Origin: Prevotella melaninogenica
Lineage (GTDB): Bacteria > Bacteroidota > Bacteroidia > Bacteroidales > Bacteroidaceae
DNA length: 64,000 nucleotides
NCBI RefSeq assembly: GCF_018127965.1
Contig: NZ_CP072349.1
Coordinates: 686,001 to 750,000, forward strand
Direction: 5' to 3'
Numbering within the stretch: the stretch's first letter is position 1; the number at the start of each line of letters is the position of its first letter. Below the pieces are notes generated by a model, which had not been told where the DNA came from, ran no database searches, and saw nothing but the letters and a program-made list of their open reading frames with translations. Of this stretch, positions 1-9,201 are shown piece by piece. A program made the translations under genes and the position numbers.

Positions 1-1
1 A

Positions 2-1147
2 AGCAACTATCGTATGGAGTGGAGCCTTGTTAACGAGGGTAAGGTTGTTGAGAAGGGTGTGATTGAAGAACTGAATGTGGCACCACAGCAGACAGTTGAA
101 TACACATTGCCAATAGCTGGTAAGGAGTTTGATGGTGAAGTACTCTTGAATATCGACTTTAAGTTGAAGACTGCTGAGCCATTGATGGCAGCTGGTCAGA
201 CTGTAGCAGAAATGCAGATGGAGGTACAGCCTTGGCAGCCAATGCCAAAGATGGAGCCTGTTGTAAAGAATAAGGTGAAGGTAACTGACTATGTGAAAGA
301 AGGAGTTGTACGCTTTGCAGGCAACAACTTCGACCTTGTATTCGATCGCAAGACAGGTTTCCTCAGTAGTTATCAGGTTGATGGTCGTAACTTCTTGGGT
401 GAAGGAGGTAGCTTGAAGCCTAACTTCTGGCGTGCTATGACAGACAATGATATGGGTACTAACTTCCAAAATCGCCTGTCTGTATGGAAGAATCCTACCA
501 TGACACTGAAGTCATTAGAAGTTGATAAAAAGATGAATCGCCTCACAGCAGAATATGATTTACCACAGGTAGGTGGGCAGTTGTGCCTTGTTTACCATGT
601 TGCAGCTGATGGTGCGCTCCATGTTAGTATGGATATGGAAATGGAGGAAGGTAGCAAGGCGCCTCAGCTTCCACGTTTCGGAATGTTGATGCAGTTACCT
701 TATAATATGGATAAGTCAGTGTTCTACGGTCGTGGACCTATCGAGAACTATGCCGACCGTAAGCTTTCACAGTGCATTGGACGTTATGAGCAGACTGCCG
801 ACAAGCAGTTCTTCCCTTACATTCGTCCACAGGAAACAGGCACGAAGAGCGACATTCGCTGGTGGCAGCAGACTGACAACAGCGGTCGTGGATTCCGAGT
901 ATTGTTTGATGAGGCAGCTTTCTCTGCCAGCGCATTGCACTATAACATCTCTGACCTCGATGAGGGAAGTGAGAAGCATCAGCGTCACAGCTATCAGGTG
1001 CCATTGTCTAAGTATACTAACCTCACTTTGGATGCAGCAATGATGGGTGTAGGTGGTATTGATAGTTGGGGTTCAGAACCTCTGAAGAAGTACCAGTTAC
1101 CAGCTGAAAACCGAGCTATGCACTTCTGGATTGTACCAGTGTTCTAA
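2..1147 (+). CDS. GH2 beta-galactosidase, C-terminal part (gene continues upstream of the window)
   Basis: The frame is open from base 2 (codons for S-N-Y-R precede the first Met at 14), so this is the 3' portion of a larger gene. The protein looks like the C-terminal region of LacZ-type GH2 beta-galactosidases: an Ig-like segment, then a small-chain (Bgal_small_N) domain with NFWRAMTDNDMG, YGRGPIENYADR and RPQETGTKSDIRWW, and the terminal HFWIVPVF-type strand. The family hydrolyses terminal beta-galactosides; in Bacteroidota such enzymes are often periplasmic and act on host or dietary glycans. The catalytic residues lie outside the window, so activity cannot be judged. A strong terminator follows 30 bases after the stop. 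Confidence 0.9.
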   Translation, partial: SNYRMEWSLVNEGKVVEKGVIEELNVAPQQTVEYTLPIAGKEFDGEVLLNIDFKLKTAEPLMAAGQTVAEMQMEVQPWQPMPKMEPVVKNKVKVTDYVKEGVVRFAGNNFDLVFDRKTGFLSSYQVDGRNFLGEGGSLKPNFWRAMTDNDMGTNFQNRLSVWKNPTMTLKSLEVDKKMNRLTAEYDLPQVGGQLCLVYHVAADGALHVSMDMEMEEGSKAPQLPRFGMLMQLPYNMDKSVFYGRGPIENYADRKLSQCIGRYEQTADKQFFPYIRPQETGTKSDIRWWQQTDNSGRGFRVLFDEAAFSASALHYNISDLDEGSEKHQRHSYQVPLSKYTNLTLDAAMMGVGGIDSWGSEPLKKYQLPAENRAMHFWIVPVF

Positions 1148-1176
1148 GCTTATAGTCACAAACTATAAAATAAAAA

Positions 1177-1210
1177 ACGCCTTTGCATAAGTCCTGCAAA
1201 GGCGTTTTTT
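1177..1210 (+). terminator. Rho-independent terminator of the beta-galactosidase gene
   Basis: Stem ACGCCTTTGCA / TGCAAAGGCGT (11 bp, loop TAAGTCC) followed by a run of six T. Confidence 0.9.
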
Positions 1211-1244
1211 GTGATTCTTCCTTTAAATTTGTGGATGCTTTCTG

Positions 1245-1571
1245 TATAGTTTTAGCGGAAGAACCAAAGGCTCTCTGATACATAAAACCTTTTCATTCTA
1301 ATACTTCGAAGATGAATGGGGGTTTGAAAAATCATTACACAATCTTGAGTAAAATCTCTATGAATAACGGTAAAACAACGTGGAAGAAGTAGGTTTGTAA
1401 CCAGCAGGAAATCAGTTGGTTATAAAGAGGTAAAGTAAATGGTGCTTAGTTGGACTTCAAAAGGGCGTTAGTAAGGGGCTTAAAGGGCACCTTTTGCAAG
1501 CCAATTAGGCGTCTTTAAGAAGCTAAAAGAGCATGCATTGATTTTGTGTTGCACGAAAATAGTTTACAAAC
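1245..1571 (+). repeat. Intergenic repeat family A, copy 1
   Basis: First of five related intergenic elements (others near 6559, 25775/27010, 35168, 42201). In order it holds TATAGTTTTAGCGGAAGAACC, GAAAAATCATTACA, TTTGTAACCAGCAGGAAATCAG, then the core GGTGCTTAGTTGG / CTTCAAAAGGGCGTTAGTAA / AAAGGGCACCTTTTGCAAGCC / AATTAGGCGTC, and ends with GTTTACAAAC. This copy lacks the stretch of about 70 bases seen in copy 5 between the AGAACC and AAACCTTTT blocks. It fills the convergent gap (441 bases) between the beta-galactosidase and SprT-like genes. No ORF is apparent in it. Confidence 0.85.
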
Positions 1572-1588
1572 GCTTGTTTGTCTATTTC

Positions 1589-2236
1589 TTATCTTAGAAG
1601 TTTCATTCTCTCAATCATCGTTGTGTAGACCTCCTTAGAAACTTGTCTGCCACGCAAAGAGCGAACGCGTGGCATGCTGTGGAAGTATTCATCTTGTGAT
1701 TGATACCATGCGTAATGAGCAATCTCTCGGGTGCGAGCAAGGGAGACCGCCAATTTCCCAGCGGCAGAGGGGTTGACAGAAGAAAGGAAATACTTGCCAT
1801 CTTTCATCTCTAAAGCTAATATGAGATAGTCTTTAGGCTGTTGTGTCGTACGAGGTTGGAGATTACGTGTGCGTACGGAGATTGTGATGTGTCTACCAAA
1901 GGTACGGTTAATCTTGTCCATCATACCACGAAAAACAATGCCGTGTGATGATGTATCTTTTAGTCCTGTATAGGCAATAGAGTAGTGTATCATCTCATGA
2001 ATGAGCACATCGTCTATCTGTTCTGTTGTCAGTTTATAATAGTTAGAAACAGAAATACTAAAGTCATAAAACTTTGTGCGTCCCCAACTCATCTTTCTTT
2101 TACATGCCATCTGTCCTAAACGAGTCTTAGCACGCGACCACTTCAGCTTTGGTACGGGTAGTTTGCCGTCAAAGATGAGGTTGTTGTAATGTTCAAAAGC
2201 TTGTCGAAGATAATCTACAGTGAGTTCTGCGTTCAT
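1589..2236 (-). CDS. SprT-like zinc metallopeptidase domain protein
   Basis: A 215-residue protein with the SprT/Spartan-type motif HEMIH at residues 80-84 and a downstream His in SSHG (about 98) that is the usual third zinc ligand. The N-terminal half (AFEHYNNLIFDGKLPVPKLKWS) matches the start of SprT-like domains, and SRAKTRLGQMACKR is the strand before the metal site. Substrate unknown; eukaryotic Spartan cleaves DNA-protein crosslinks, but bacterial members are poorly characterised. It is last in the minus-strand group rsfS-ftsH-cdsA-sprT-like, 87 bases after cdsA. Confidence 0.8.
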   Translation of the reverse strand: MNAELTVDYLRQAFEHYNNLIFDGKLPVPKLKWSRAKTRLGQMACKRKMSWGRTKFYDFSISVSNYYKLTTEQIDDVLIHEMIHYSIAYTGLKDTSSHGIVFRGMMDKINRTFGRHITISVRTRNLQPRTTQQPKDYLILALEMKDGKYFLSSVNPSAAGKLAVSLARTREIAHYAWYQSQDEYFHSMPRVRSLRGRQVSKEVYTTMIERMKLLR

Positions 2237-2323
2237 TGTCGGAATAGGGCAGGATTATAAACAATATAGGGACAAACGGTTCCGTCTGTCCCTACACGTC
2301 TGTTATTTCTTTTTTGTTAGCGT

Positions 2324-3190
2324 TTAATAGAAGAATGTCAATGTATAGAGATACACGACAGCAGCTGGTATTGCTAAGAGTGATGAGTCAAAGCGGTCGA
2401 GCATACCACCATGTCCTGGCAGTATATTGCCGCTATCCTTGACACCGAGTGTACGCTTGAGAAGACTCTCAACAAGGTCGCCCCATGTTCCGAAGACCAC
2501 TACGACGAGTCCGAGACCTACCCATGCAGGAATGCTCAACATGTGAGGTGTAGCACCGATGTTTGCAAAGTAGCCAATGACACCTGCTACAATGAGAACG
2601 AGAATACCACCACCAATGCTTCCTTCCCAACTCTTCTTTGGACTGATACGTGGGAAGAGTTTGTGCTTGCCGAAGAGCGAACCGCAGAGATAAGCACCTG
2701 TATCATTTGTCCAAAGGAAGATGAAGATACTCAATGGAAGGAGGAAATCGAAGGTTACCTGTCCCATCTCACCCTGCTGGAAAGCTAATACATTAATCAT
2801 AGAGAAAGGCAATGCGATATACATCTGTCCTAACATCGTGTATGCCCAGCTGTTGATAGGGTTCTCATTTTTCAAATACAGTTCTGAAACCAACAGGTAG
2901 AGAATCGTCAGAATGTAGGGTACAAAGATAACGAAGCCCTCAACTGGTGTCAGACGTAGTCCTGCAACCGATAGGAAGAAATAGACTCCCGCTATGGTTG
3001 AGATAAAGCGGTTTACCTTTACTCCTTTGATATTATTCACCAATCCAGTGTATTCCCAAATGGAAAGACCCGTGATGAGTGCGAAAAGAGCAATCAGCGC
3101 GTGAGGATGAAGGATGCCCAACACCATTGCGGTGACGAAGAATACGCCTGTAACAGCTCTGACAATCAGGTTCTTTAGTTTATCACTCAT
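2324..3190 (-). CDS. cdsA: Phosphatidate cytidylyltransferase (CDP-diacylglycerol synthase)
   Basis: A 288-residue polytopic membrane protein that makes CDP-diacylglycerol from phosphatidic acid and CTP, the branch point for phospholipid synthesis. The C-terminal CdsA signature is complete (KRTLGVKDSGNILPGHGG, then MLDRFD). Several hydrophobic segments precede it, starting with AVTGVFFVTAMVLGILHPHA. It starts 14 bases after the ftsH stop, so the two are almost certainly co-transcribed. Confidence 0.95.
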   Translation of the reverse strand: MSDKLKNLIVRAVTGVFFVTAMVLGILHPHALIALFALITGLSIWEYTGLVNNIKGVKVNRFISTIAGVYFFLSVAGLRLTPVEGFVIFVPYILTILYLLVSELYLKNENPINSWAYTMLGQMYIALPFSMINVLAFQQGEMGQVTFDFLLPLSIFIFLWTNDTGAYLCGSLFGKHKLFPRISPKKSWEGSIGGGILVLIVAGVIGYFANIGATPHMLSIPAWVGLGLVVVVFGTWGDLVESLLKRTLGVKDSGNILPGHGGMLDRFDSSLLAIPAAVVYLYTLTFFY

Positions 3191-3204
3191 AACTGTATGT
3201 TTGT

Positions 3205-5235
3205 TTATAAATCACTTGCGTTGTCGTTACCTTCTTTTGCGATTCTTGCTTCGTGCTCTGCTTGTGCTTGCTTAACCTCCTCTGGCATATCCTCTAATTT
3301 AGGCTGAGACTTCTCTTCCTGCTCAAGCAATTCCTGTGTACGACTTACCCAAGGACGCTTTCCAAAGATTTTCTCAACGTCTTCTGCCATGATTACCTCA
3401 CGTTCAATGAGAATCTGTGCCAAACGGTTATGACCTTCTTTGTGCTCTGTCAGAATCTGTTTTGCACGCTCATACTGTCCGTTAATCATCTTTAGTACCT
3501 CCTCGTCGATGGTCTTAGCCGTCGTATCAGAGTATGGCTTCTGGAAGTTATATTCATCATTGTTATAATAACAGATGTTTGGTAACTTCTCACTCATACC
3601 TGCATAAGCAATCATACCATATGCACTCTTGGTCGCACGTTCGAGGTCATTCATTGCACCTGTTGAGATATGACCAGTGAAGAGTTCCTCTGCTGCACGT
3701 CCACCGAGCAATGAACACATCTCGTCAAGCATTTGTTCCTTTGTTGTGATAGGGCGCTCTTCGGGCAGATACCATGCTGCACCGAGTGCCTGACCACGTG
3801 GTACGATGCTCACCTTTACCAATGGGTTGGCATGCTCACAGAACCAACTGATGGTTGCGTGACCTGCTTCGTGAAGGGCAATAGTGCGCTTCTCGTCAGC
3901 TGTCATAATCTTTGTCTTCTTCTCTAAGCCACCGATGATACGGTCTACAGCGTCTAAGAAGTCTTGCTTTGTTACCTCTGTGCTGTCGTGACGGGCTGCA
4001 ATCAGGGCAGCTTCGTTACATACATTGGCAATATCAGCACCTGAGAAACCTGGGGTCTGACGTGCAAGGAGATCGATATCGAGATTCTTCTCTAACTTCA
4101 AATTGCGCATATGAACGAGGAAGATTTCCTTACGTTCTGGCAAGTCTGGTAGGTCAACGTGTATCTGACGGTCGAATCGTCCGGCACGAAGGAGTGCCTT
4201 ATCGAGCATGTCAACACGGTTTGTTGCTGCAAGAACGATAACGCCTGAGTTTGTTCCGAAGCCGTCCATCTCGGTCAGAAGGGCGTTGAGCGTATTCTCA
4301 CGTTCGTCGTTTCCGCCCATAGCTGGGTTCTTTGAGCGAGCACGTCCAACGGCATCAATCTCGTCAATAAAGATGATACAAGGTGACTTCTCCTTAGCCT
4401 GATGGAATACATCACGTACACGGCTCGCACCAACTCCGACGAACATTTCAACGAAGTCAGAGCCACTCATAGAGAAGAATGGTACACCAGCTTCACCTGC
4501 AACAGCCTTAGCCAAAAGGGTTTTACCAGTTCCCGGAGGACCAACAAGCAATGCACCCTTAGGGATTTTACCTCCTAAATCGGTATATTTCTTAGGATTC
4601 TTCAAGAACTCAACAATCTCTTGTACCTCCTGTTTTGCACCTGTCTGACCAGCAACATCCTTGAAGGTGATACCCATTTCGTTGGCTTTCTCATAGAGCT
4701 TTGCCTTAGATTTTCCAACGCTGAATACTCCACCACCTCCGCTGGCACCTCCGCCCATACGGCGCATGAGGAAGTACCAGATGCCAAAGAAGAATATCCA
4801 TGGTGCAATAGAGCCAAGAATATCGAGAATCGTGTTACTTGTTTTGTTCTCATAACTATAGCTTACGATTTTCTTCTGGGCTACAGCTTGGTCGAGGAAG
4901 GTCTCTACCTTATCAACCGAACCAATCTCCACGGTAACATAAGGGGCTGTACCCACTTCTTGTGGACCCTTCTTGAAGATGTCGCGGATATGGTTTGGGC
5001 TTACATACATGCGTAGGGTATTGTCATTCCGATTGACAATCACCTTTGTGGCATAGCCTTTAGCAACGTATTGTTTGAACGTGGTATAGTCCTTGTCTAT
5101 ACCTGCACTTGACGGAAAAAGCCCATTCCCCCCAGCAAAGAATACTACTCCGAGGGCAATAATAACGAATATGTAGAGCCAATTCATATTGAATTTAGGC
5201 ATATTCGGCTTGTTCTTAGGATTTGAATTGTCCAT
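3205..5235 (-). CDS. ftsH: ATP-dependent zinc metalloprotease FtsH
   Basis: A 676-residue membrane-anchored AAA+ protease that degrades membrane and short-lived cytosolic proteins as a hexamer. There are two membrane segments (about 19-36 and 139-157) flanking a periplasmic domain, Walker A GPPGTGKT (232-239), Walker B IIFIDE (287-292), a second region of homology ([20 protein letters not shown], about 336-355) and the zinc site HEAGH (455-459). The C-terminus is acidic and charged. It lies between rsfS (48 bases upstream) and cdsA. Confidence 0.98.
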   Translation of the reverse strand: MDNSNPKNKPNMPKFNMNWLYIFVIIALGVVFFAGGNGLFPSSAGIDKDYTTFKQYVAKGYATKVIVNRNDNTLRMYVSPNHIRDIFKKGPQEVGTAPYVTVEIGSVDKVETFLDQAVAQKKIVSYSYENKTSNTILDILGSIAPWIFFFGIWYFLMRRMGGGASGGGGVFSVGKSKAKLYEKANEMGITFKDVAGQTGAKQEVQEIVEFLKNPKKYTDLGGKIPKGALLVGPPGTGKTLLAKAVAGEAGVPFFSMSGSDFVEMFVGVGASRVRDVFHQAKEKSPCIIFIDEIDAVGRARSKNPAMGGNDERENTLNALLTEMDGFGTNSGVIVLAATNRVDMLDKALLRAGRFDRQIHVDLPDLPERKEIFLVHMRNLKLEKNLDIDLLARQTPGFSGADIANVCNEAALIAARHDSTEVTKQDFLDAVDRIIGGLEKKTKIMTADEKRTIALHEAGHATISWFCEHANPLVKVSIVPRGQALGAAWYLPEERPITTKEQMLDEMCSLLGGRAAEELFTGHISTGAMNDLERATKSAYGMIAYAGMSEKLPNICYYNNDEYNFQKPYSDTTAKTIDEEVLKMINGQYERAKQILTEHKEGHNRLAQILIEREVIMAEDVEKIFGKRPWVSRTQELLEQEEKSQPKLEDMPEEVKQAQAEHEARIAKEGNDNASDL

Positions 5236-5283
5236 TTTGAAGTCTGTTTTTTTATATAGAAAGGCGATTACCAGGTTACTTTA

Positions 5284-5643
5284 TCAGTCTAAATCTGGCA
5301 GAGTGGTCAACTTGGCGTCCTCCCAAAGGTGTTCTATGTCATAGAATTCACGTGTCTCTGGGGTGAAGATGTGGACGATAACGTCCGCATAATCAATCGC
5401 CACCCACTGTGCATTACCAAGTCCTACGCAGTTGATAGGCTTCTCACCAATCGTTTCGCGAACATAATCGCTCACTGATCCAGCAATAGCTTCTACCTGT
5501 TGTGTGGAGTTACCCTGGCATATAACGAAATAGCGGCAGATAGTACCATCGATCTCTGATAGGTCTGCAATAACTATGCCATGTCCCTTTTTATCTTGAA
5601 TTCCCTTTGTAATTAATTCTACTAAATTCTTTGTCTTATCCAT
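5284..5643 (-). CDS. rsfS: Ribosome silencing factor RsfS (Iojap family)
   Basis: A 119-residue protein of typical family length. Members bind ribosomal protein L14 and block subunit joining when nutrients are scarce. Family hallmarks are visible: KKGHGIVIADLS near the N-terminus, CRYFVICQGNSTQQVEAIA, and WVAIDYADVIVHIFTPETREFYDIEHLW near the end (seen as shorter stretches WVAIDYADVIVHIF and REFYDIEHLW). First gene of the ftsH operon, with a good promoter about 30 bases upstream. Confidence 0.95.
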   Translation of the reverse strand: MDKTKNLVELITKGIQDKKGHGIVIADLSEIDGTICRYFVICQGNSTQQVEAIAGSVSDYVRETIGEKPINCVGLGNAQWVAIDYADVIVHIFTPETREFYDIEHLWEDAKLTTLPDLD

Positions 5644-5669
5644 TAAATCACATTATAATATACGAGATG

Positions 5670-5700
5670 CAAAGGTAGCGCAAAAGGAATGAAGCACAAA
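5670..5700 (-). promoter_or_regulatory. Promoter of the rsfS-ftsH-cdsA operon
   Basis: On the minus strand TTTG (5697-5700), 19 bases, then TACCTTTG (5670-5677), the Bacteroidota consensus. The start site should lie about 20 bases upstream of the rsfS ATG. Confidence 0.75.
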
Positions 5701-5817
5701 ATAAATTTCATTTTATTTAGCAATTTGTTCCTGTTGGGCTTATTTGGGCTATTTTGTGACGAAAAACTGCCTTTGAGAATATTTTTATCTCTTTTCATGA
5801 AAAAAGTTGGTAGAAGT

Positions 5818-5848
5818 TTTGGTAGTTCAAGAAAAAGTGCTAACTTTG
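5818..5848 (+). promoter_or_regulatory. Promoter of tRNA-Gln
   Basis: TTTG (5818-5821), 19 bases, TAACTTTG (5841-5848). It lies about 33 bases before the tRNA 5' end, so a short 5' leader for RNase P is expected. Confidence 0.75.
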
Positions 5849-5881
5849 CACTCGCAATTCGGAAATGAGTTGTAAAGTCAA

Positions 5882-5952
5882 TGGGATATGGTGTAATGGT
5901 AACACTACAGATTCTGGTCCTGTCATTCCTGGTTCGAGTCCGGGTATCCCAA
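5882..5952 (+). tRNA. tRNA-Gln (anticodon CUG)
   Basis: The acceptor TGGGATA (5882-5888) pairs with TATCCCA (5945-5951), with A as discriminator. The T arm is CCTGG-TTCGAGT-CCGGG. The anticodon loop TTCTGGT puts CTG at positions 34-36, reading CAG. The anticodon stem has one A-C mismatch next to the loop. The acceptor and D-arm sequence are Gln-like. CCA is not encoded. Confidence 0.93.
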
Positions 5953-5959
5953 CAAAGTG

Positions 5960-5989
5960 AGAGAGTTGAGTTTTCAACTCTCTTTTTTT
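5960..5989 (+). terminator. Terminator after tRNA-Gln
   Basis: AGAGAGTTGA / TCAACTCTCT hairpin followed by a run of T. It separates the tRNA from the rhodanese gene. Confidence 0.85.
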
Positions 5990-6026
5990 GTTTCATTCAA
6001 TAGCTTAAATATTTACCTGATAGAGT

Positions 6027-6413
6027 ATGAAGAAGTTATTTACAGCCATTTTGGCAGCATTGGGAATAGGTATGGGTGCATGTGCGCAGAATCCTTATAC
6101 GGATGTAGATGTTAATCGTTTTGAGCAGATTATAAAGTCTGACTCTGTTCAGTTGGTGGATGTTCGTAAACTTGATGAGTTTACAGAAGGGCATATTCCA
6201 GGTGCAATACATATTGATGTGTTGACGCCTTCTTTCCTTTCTAATGCTCTTGCCAAGCTTGATAAGAAACGTCCTTGTGCCGTTTATTGTCGTTCTGGTA
6301 AGCGTTCTGCTATGGCAGCGACTCTTCTTGCCAAAGAAGGATACACCGTTACCAACCTTTTAGGTGGTATCATTGCATGGACTGAGGCAAAGAAGAAGAC
6401 AGTAAAGGAATAA
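6027..6413 (+). CDS. Rhodanese-domain lipoprotein
   Basis: A 128-residue single-domain rhodanese. The N-terminus is a signal sequence ending in MGAC (Cys about 19), which fits a lipoprotein anchor, although the lipobox is not ideal. The active-site loop CRSGKRS follows the strand CAVY, giving the usual Cys nucleophile for sulfur transfer. Other family blocks are VQLVDVRKLDEFTEGHIPGA and LLGGIIAW. The physiological acceptor is unknown; periplasmic-facing rhodaneses of this kind are common in Bacteroidota. No consensus promoter is obvious in the short gap after the tRNA terminator. Confidence 0.88.
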   Translation: MKKLFTAILAALGIGMGACAQNPYTDVDVNRFEQIIKSDSVQLVDVRKLDEFTEGHIPGAIHIDVLTPSFLSNALAKLDKKRPCAVYCRSGKRSAMAATLLAKEGYTVTNLLGGIIAWTEAKKKTVKE

Positions 6414-6558
6414 ATAAGTCAGCTTTAAGGTTCTTCCGTTAAATCCAAATCGGTCAGTAGAGGCTAAGCATATTTTGTTTTATTATCGAACAGATTGTTT
6501 GGCTTTGTAACGCAGGCGTATCGGGTTACGTCAAGTTGCAAAGACGGATGTTATAGAT

Positions 6559-6835
6559 GTTTGTAAACTATTTTCATGTATATCGAAGGCAATACATGGT
6601 CTTTTGGCTTCTAAAAGACGCCTAATTGACTTGTAAAAGATGCTCTTTTGGAGTCTAACTAACGCCCTTTTGAAGTCCAATTAAGCATCTTTTCTTATAC
6701 TGCTTTGTAACTATCTGATTTCATGTTGGTTACAAACTTACATTTTACATGTATAATCACCATTATTTATTGGTATTTTATTTGAAATTATGTAATGATT
6801 TTTCGAAATCCTATCTGTGGGTTTCAGAAGTATAA
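6559..6835 (-). repeat. Intergenic repeat family A, copy 2 (inverted)
   Basis: Reverse-oriented copy in the convergent 740-base gap between the rhodanese gene and the DUF349 gene. It contains GTTTGTAAACTATTTTC, the core (6601-6695: TCTAAAAGACGCCTAATTGA, AAGATGCTCTTTTGG, TAACGCCCTTTTGAAGTCC, AATTAAGCATCTTTT), GTTGGTTACAAAC and ATGTAATGATTTTTC. A GGTTCTTCCGTTAAA block resembling the far end of copy 5 lies detached at about 6429. Apart from this and the terminator at 7052, nothing else is seen in the gap. Confidence 0.8.
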
Positions 6836-7051
6836 AAATTATTGCTTTGCGATAAAAGCAAAATATGTTTAGTTTCTAATGACTGATTTGGGGTTAACGG
6901 ATGAACTTACTTTTAGGGCATGTTTTATGGTTGACAGGTACTCTTTCGATCTCTCTCTCTTGGGAAATTCGTATCTGTTACGAATTCTTTTTACGAAAAT
7001 AATTTGACAATAAAACTTTGTTGTGAGAGAAATAATTGCGTTATAGATGAT

Positions 7052-7091
7052 AAGAAAAGGGGCAATTCTGCAAAGAATTGCCCCTTTTCTT
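7052..7091 (-). terminator. Bidirectional terminator downstream of the DUF349 gene
   Basis: Long near-perfect hairpin AAGAAAAGGGGCAATTC / GAATTGCCCCTTTTCTT, flanked by A and T runs. It lies about 60 bases past the DUF349 stop. Confidence 0.88.
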
Positions 7092-7153
7092 GGTTCTATT
7101 TCCTTCAATCTACTCTTGTATTATTATGAAACTGAATAGATAAGAATGTCCTT

Positions 7154-9043
7154 TTATTTGTTTTCAGCATCGATAGCCTTAATCTTCTGCTTCACTTCAT
7201 CCATATCATCTTTGAGTTTCTGGATGCGACGATTCATTTCGTCAATAAGGCTGTTGCCCTTCTTTGAACTGATGTTGAGGAAACCGAGATTGTTCTCGTA
7301 AGTGTTTACCTCCTGCTTTAACTGCTCAAAGCGACGGAGCAAGCGACCACGCTCGTTGTCAAGTGCATCAATACCACGGTCAGCAACCTTCTTAAGGTTG
7401 TTGCGGAAGTTGTCAACTCGTTTACGTGCTGCAGAGATATGGAGGTCTTTATAAATCTTATCCAATACCTCGTGGTATTCCTTGTAGAGTTTATCTTTCT
7501 CTTTATAAGGAACGTGCCCCACCTTATTATATTGCTCAGTCAGCTTCTGTACCTTCTCTTGTAAGTTCTCACCTGTTTGTTCAACAAGTTCTTTCAGTTT
7601 GCTGATGATGTCACGTTTCTTGTTCAAGTTCTCGTGTTCCTCATTGCGAGAGTCTGCATGAACAGCGTTACGAGCCTCAAAGAAGTGGTTACAAGCTGCG
7701 AGGAAATCACTCCAAAGCTGGTCGCCAATCTTCTTAGGAACCATACCAATGGTCTTCCACTCTTTCTGTAATGCAATGAGTTTATCAGATGTTGCTTTCC
7801 AGTCAGTAGACTCGCTCAAAGCCTTAGCCTTTTCAACAAGAGCCTTCTTCTTTTCTGCATTCTCTGCAAATTGTTCCTTAAGCTGCTTGAAGAACTCGCC
7901 CTTACGACCGAAGAAGTCGTCACATGCTGCACGGAAACGTTCAAAAATCTTCACGTTCATCTTCTGTGGAGCAAAACCAATGGTCTTCCATTCCTGCTGG
8001 ATAGCAATGATTTCCTTAGTGCGTTTCTCCCAATCAGCAGAAGACTTGTTCTCTTGTTTTGCAAGTTCTTCAGCCTTTTCGCAGAGTGCAGTCTTCTTTG
8101 TTAGATTCTCTTCTTCGCGTGTTCGGAGTGTTTCGAAGTGCTGCTGGTGACGCTTGTTGATAACAGTGCTGGCAGCTTTGAAGCGTGCCCAAATCTGCTC
8201 GCGAAGTTCCTTAGCAACGGGACCTGTCTCACGATATTCCTGATGAAGTTCCTGTAATTGGTGGAATGCACTGATAACATCTGTTTCTTCAGCCAACTTC
8301 TCAGCTGCTTCACAGAGTTTAGTCTTCTTCTCAAGATTCTTCTTAAAATCGTATTCGCGTGCCTCACGGTTGAGGTTCAACAAGTCATAGAACTGCTCAA
8401 CATAGAGTTGATAGTTGCGCCAAAGTTCGTTAGCCTTCTCAGCTGGAACCATCTTGATTTCTTTCCACTCGTGCTGAAGCTTCTTGAACTGGTCAAAGTT
8501 CTTGTTAGCCTCTTCTGGAGTAGTAGCCATCGCCTTAATCTGTTCGATGATAGCTTCTTTCTTCTTGAGGTTCTGCTGCTTCTCCTCTTCAAGTGCGAAG
8601 AAAGCCTTTTGGCGTTTTTCCTTAATGATGGTCATCTCTGCCTTGAAGATTTCTTCATGCTCATCGGGCAATACCTGGTATTTCTCTGGGTCACCGCCAT
8701 TCTCGAGATAAGCCTTCTGCTGTGCTTCACGTTCAACAAAATGCAACTTGTAGAATACCGTTTTCAGGTGCTCTACTTCAGCTTTCTCTGGTGTTTCGTT
8801 ACTGTCAACGATAGCTTTCAGGCGCTCAATAATCTCTTTTTTTGAACTATAAGTCTTAGTAGCGAGATTTTCCTTCTCACCCTCTGACTTCGTTTCAACT
8901 GGTTGATTGAGGTTTTCTTCTACAGCATCAGTATTAACATTCTGCACTTCGGAATTCTCCGTTGTAGCGTTGGCTGCAACTTCTTCAGACAGCTTAACTT
9001 CTTCTGTACCCTGATTCAGGGCATTTTCTTGAGAGTCCATCAT
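7154..9043 (-). CDS. DUF349 repeat protein
   Basis: About 629 residues, acidic N-terminus (Q/E/N-rich to about residue 70), then at least five DUF349 repeats of about 70 residues recognisable by W-K-x-I/T-G-x-x-P-x-K-K blocks (LQKEWKTIGMVPKKIGDQLW, IQQEWKTIGFAPQKMN). The protein is strongly helical with coiled-coil character and has no signal peptide or membrane segment. Function unknown. The frame is open to an ATG at 9124, but I prefer ATG 9043 or 9040 because it follows an A-rich start context (AACAAAAAGTGAA) and a CATCTTTG near-consensus -7 element lies between the two starts. Another TAAGTTTG sits at 9139-9146, so the longer form is not excluded. Confidence 0.85.
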   Translation of the reverse strand: MMDSQENALNQGTEEVKLSEEVAANATTENSEVQNVNTDAVEENLNQPVETKSEGEKENLATKTYSSKKEIIERLKAIVDSNETPEKAEVEHLKTVFYKLHFVEREAQQKAYLENGGDPEKYQVLPDEHEEIFKAEMTIIKEKRQKAFFALEEEKQQNLKKKEAIIEQIKAMATTPEEANKNFDQFKKLQHEWKEIKMVPAEKANELWRNYQLYVEQFYDLLNLNREAREYDFKKNLEKKTKLCEAAEKLAEETDVISAFHQLQELHQEYRETGPVAKELREQIWARFKAASTVINKRHQQHFETLRTREEENLTKKTALCEKAEELAKQENKSSADWEKRTKEIIAIQQEWKTIGFAPQKMNVKIFERFRAACDDFFGRKGEFFKQLKEQFAENAEKKKALVEKAKALSESTDWKATSDKLIALQKEWKTIGMVPKKIGDQLWSDFLAACNHFFEARNAVHADSRNEEHENLNKKRDIISKLKELVEQTGENLQEKVQKLTEQYNKVGHVPYKEKDKLYKEYHEVLDKIYKDLHISAARKRVDNFRNNLKKVADRGIDALDNERGRLLRRFEQLKQEVNTYENNLGFLNISSKKGNSLIDEMNRRIQKLKDDMDEVKQKIKAIDAENK

Positions 9044-9201
9044 TTCACTTTTTGTTTGTGATTTGGGTTTTTCCACATTTAAGGTTTCAGACCATTGCAA
9101 AGATGCACGGTAGTCTTCTACCACTAATATATCAACTGCAAACTTAGATAAAAAGTTTGAAAGTACCTAATTTTAAGTTGTTTTTTTTTAATTTCTCTCT
9201 T

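Noticed and set aside
6869..7108. Minus-strand ORF of 79 codons
   Set aside because: Runs through the strong terminator hairpin at 7052-7091 and into repeat copy 2 surroundings.
8258..8845. Plus-strand ORF (195 codons) inside the DUF349 gene
   Set aside because: Leu/Phe-rich shadow caused by Lys/Glu codons of the real coiled-coil gene; no start context.
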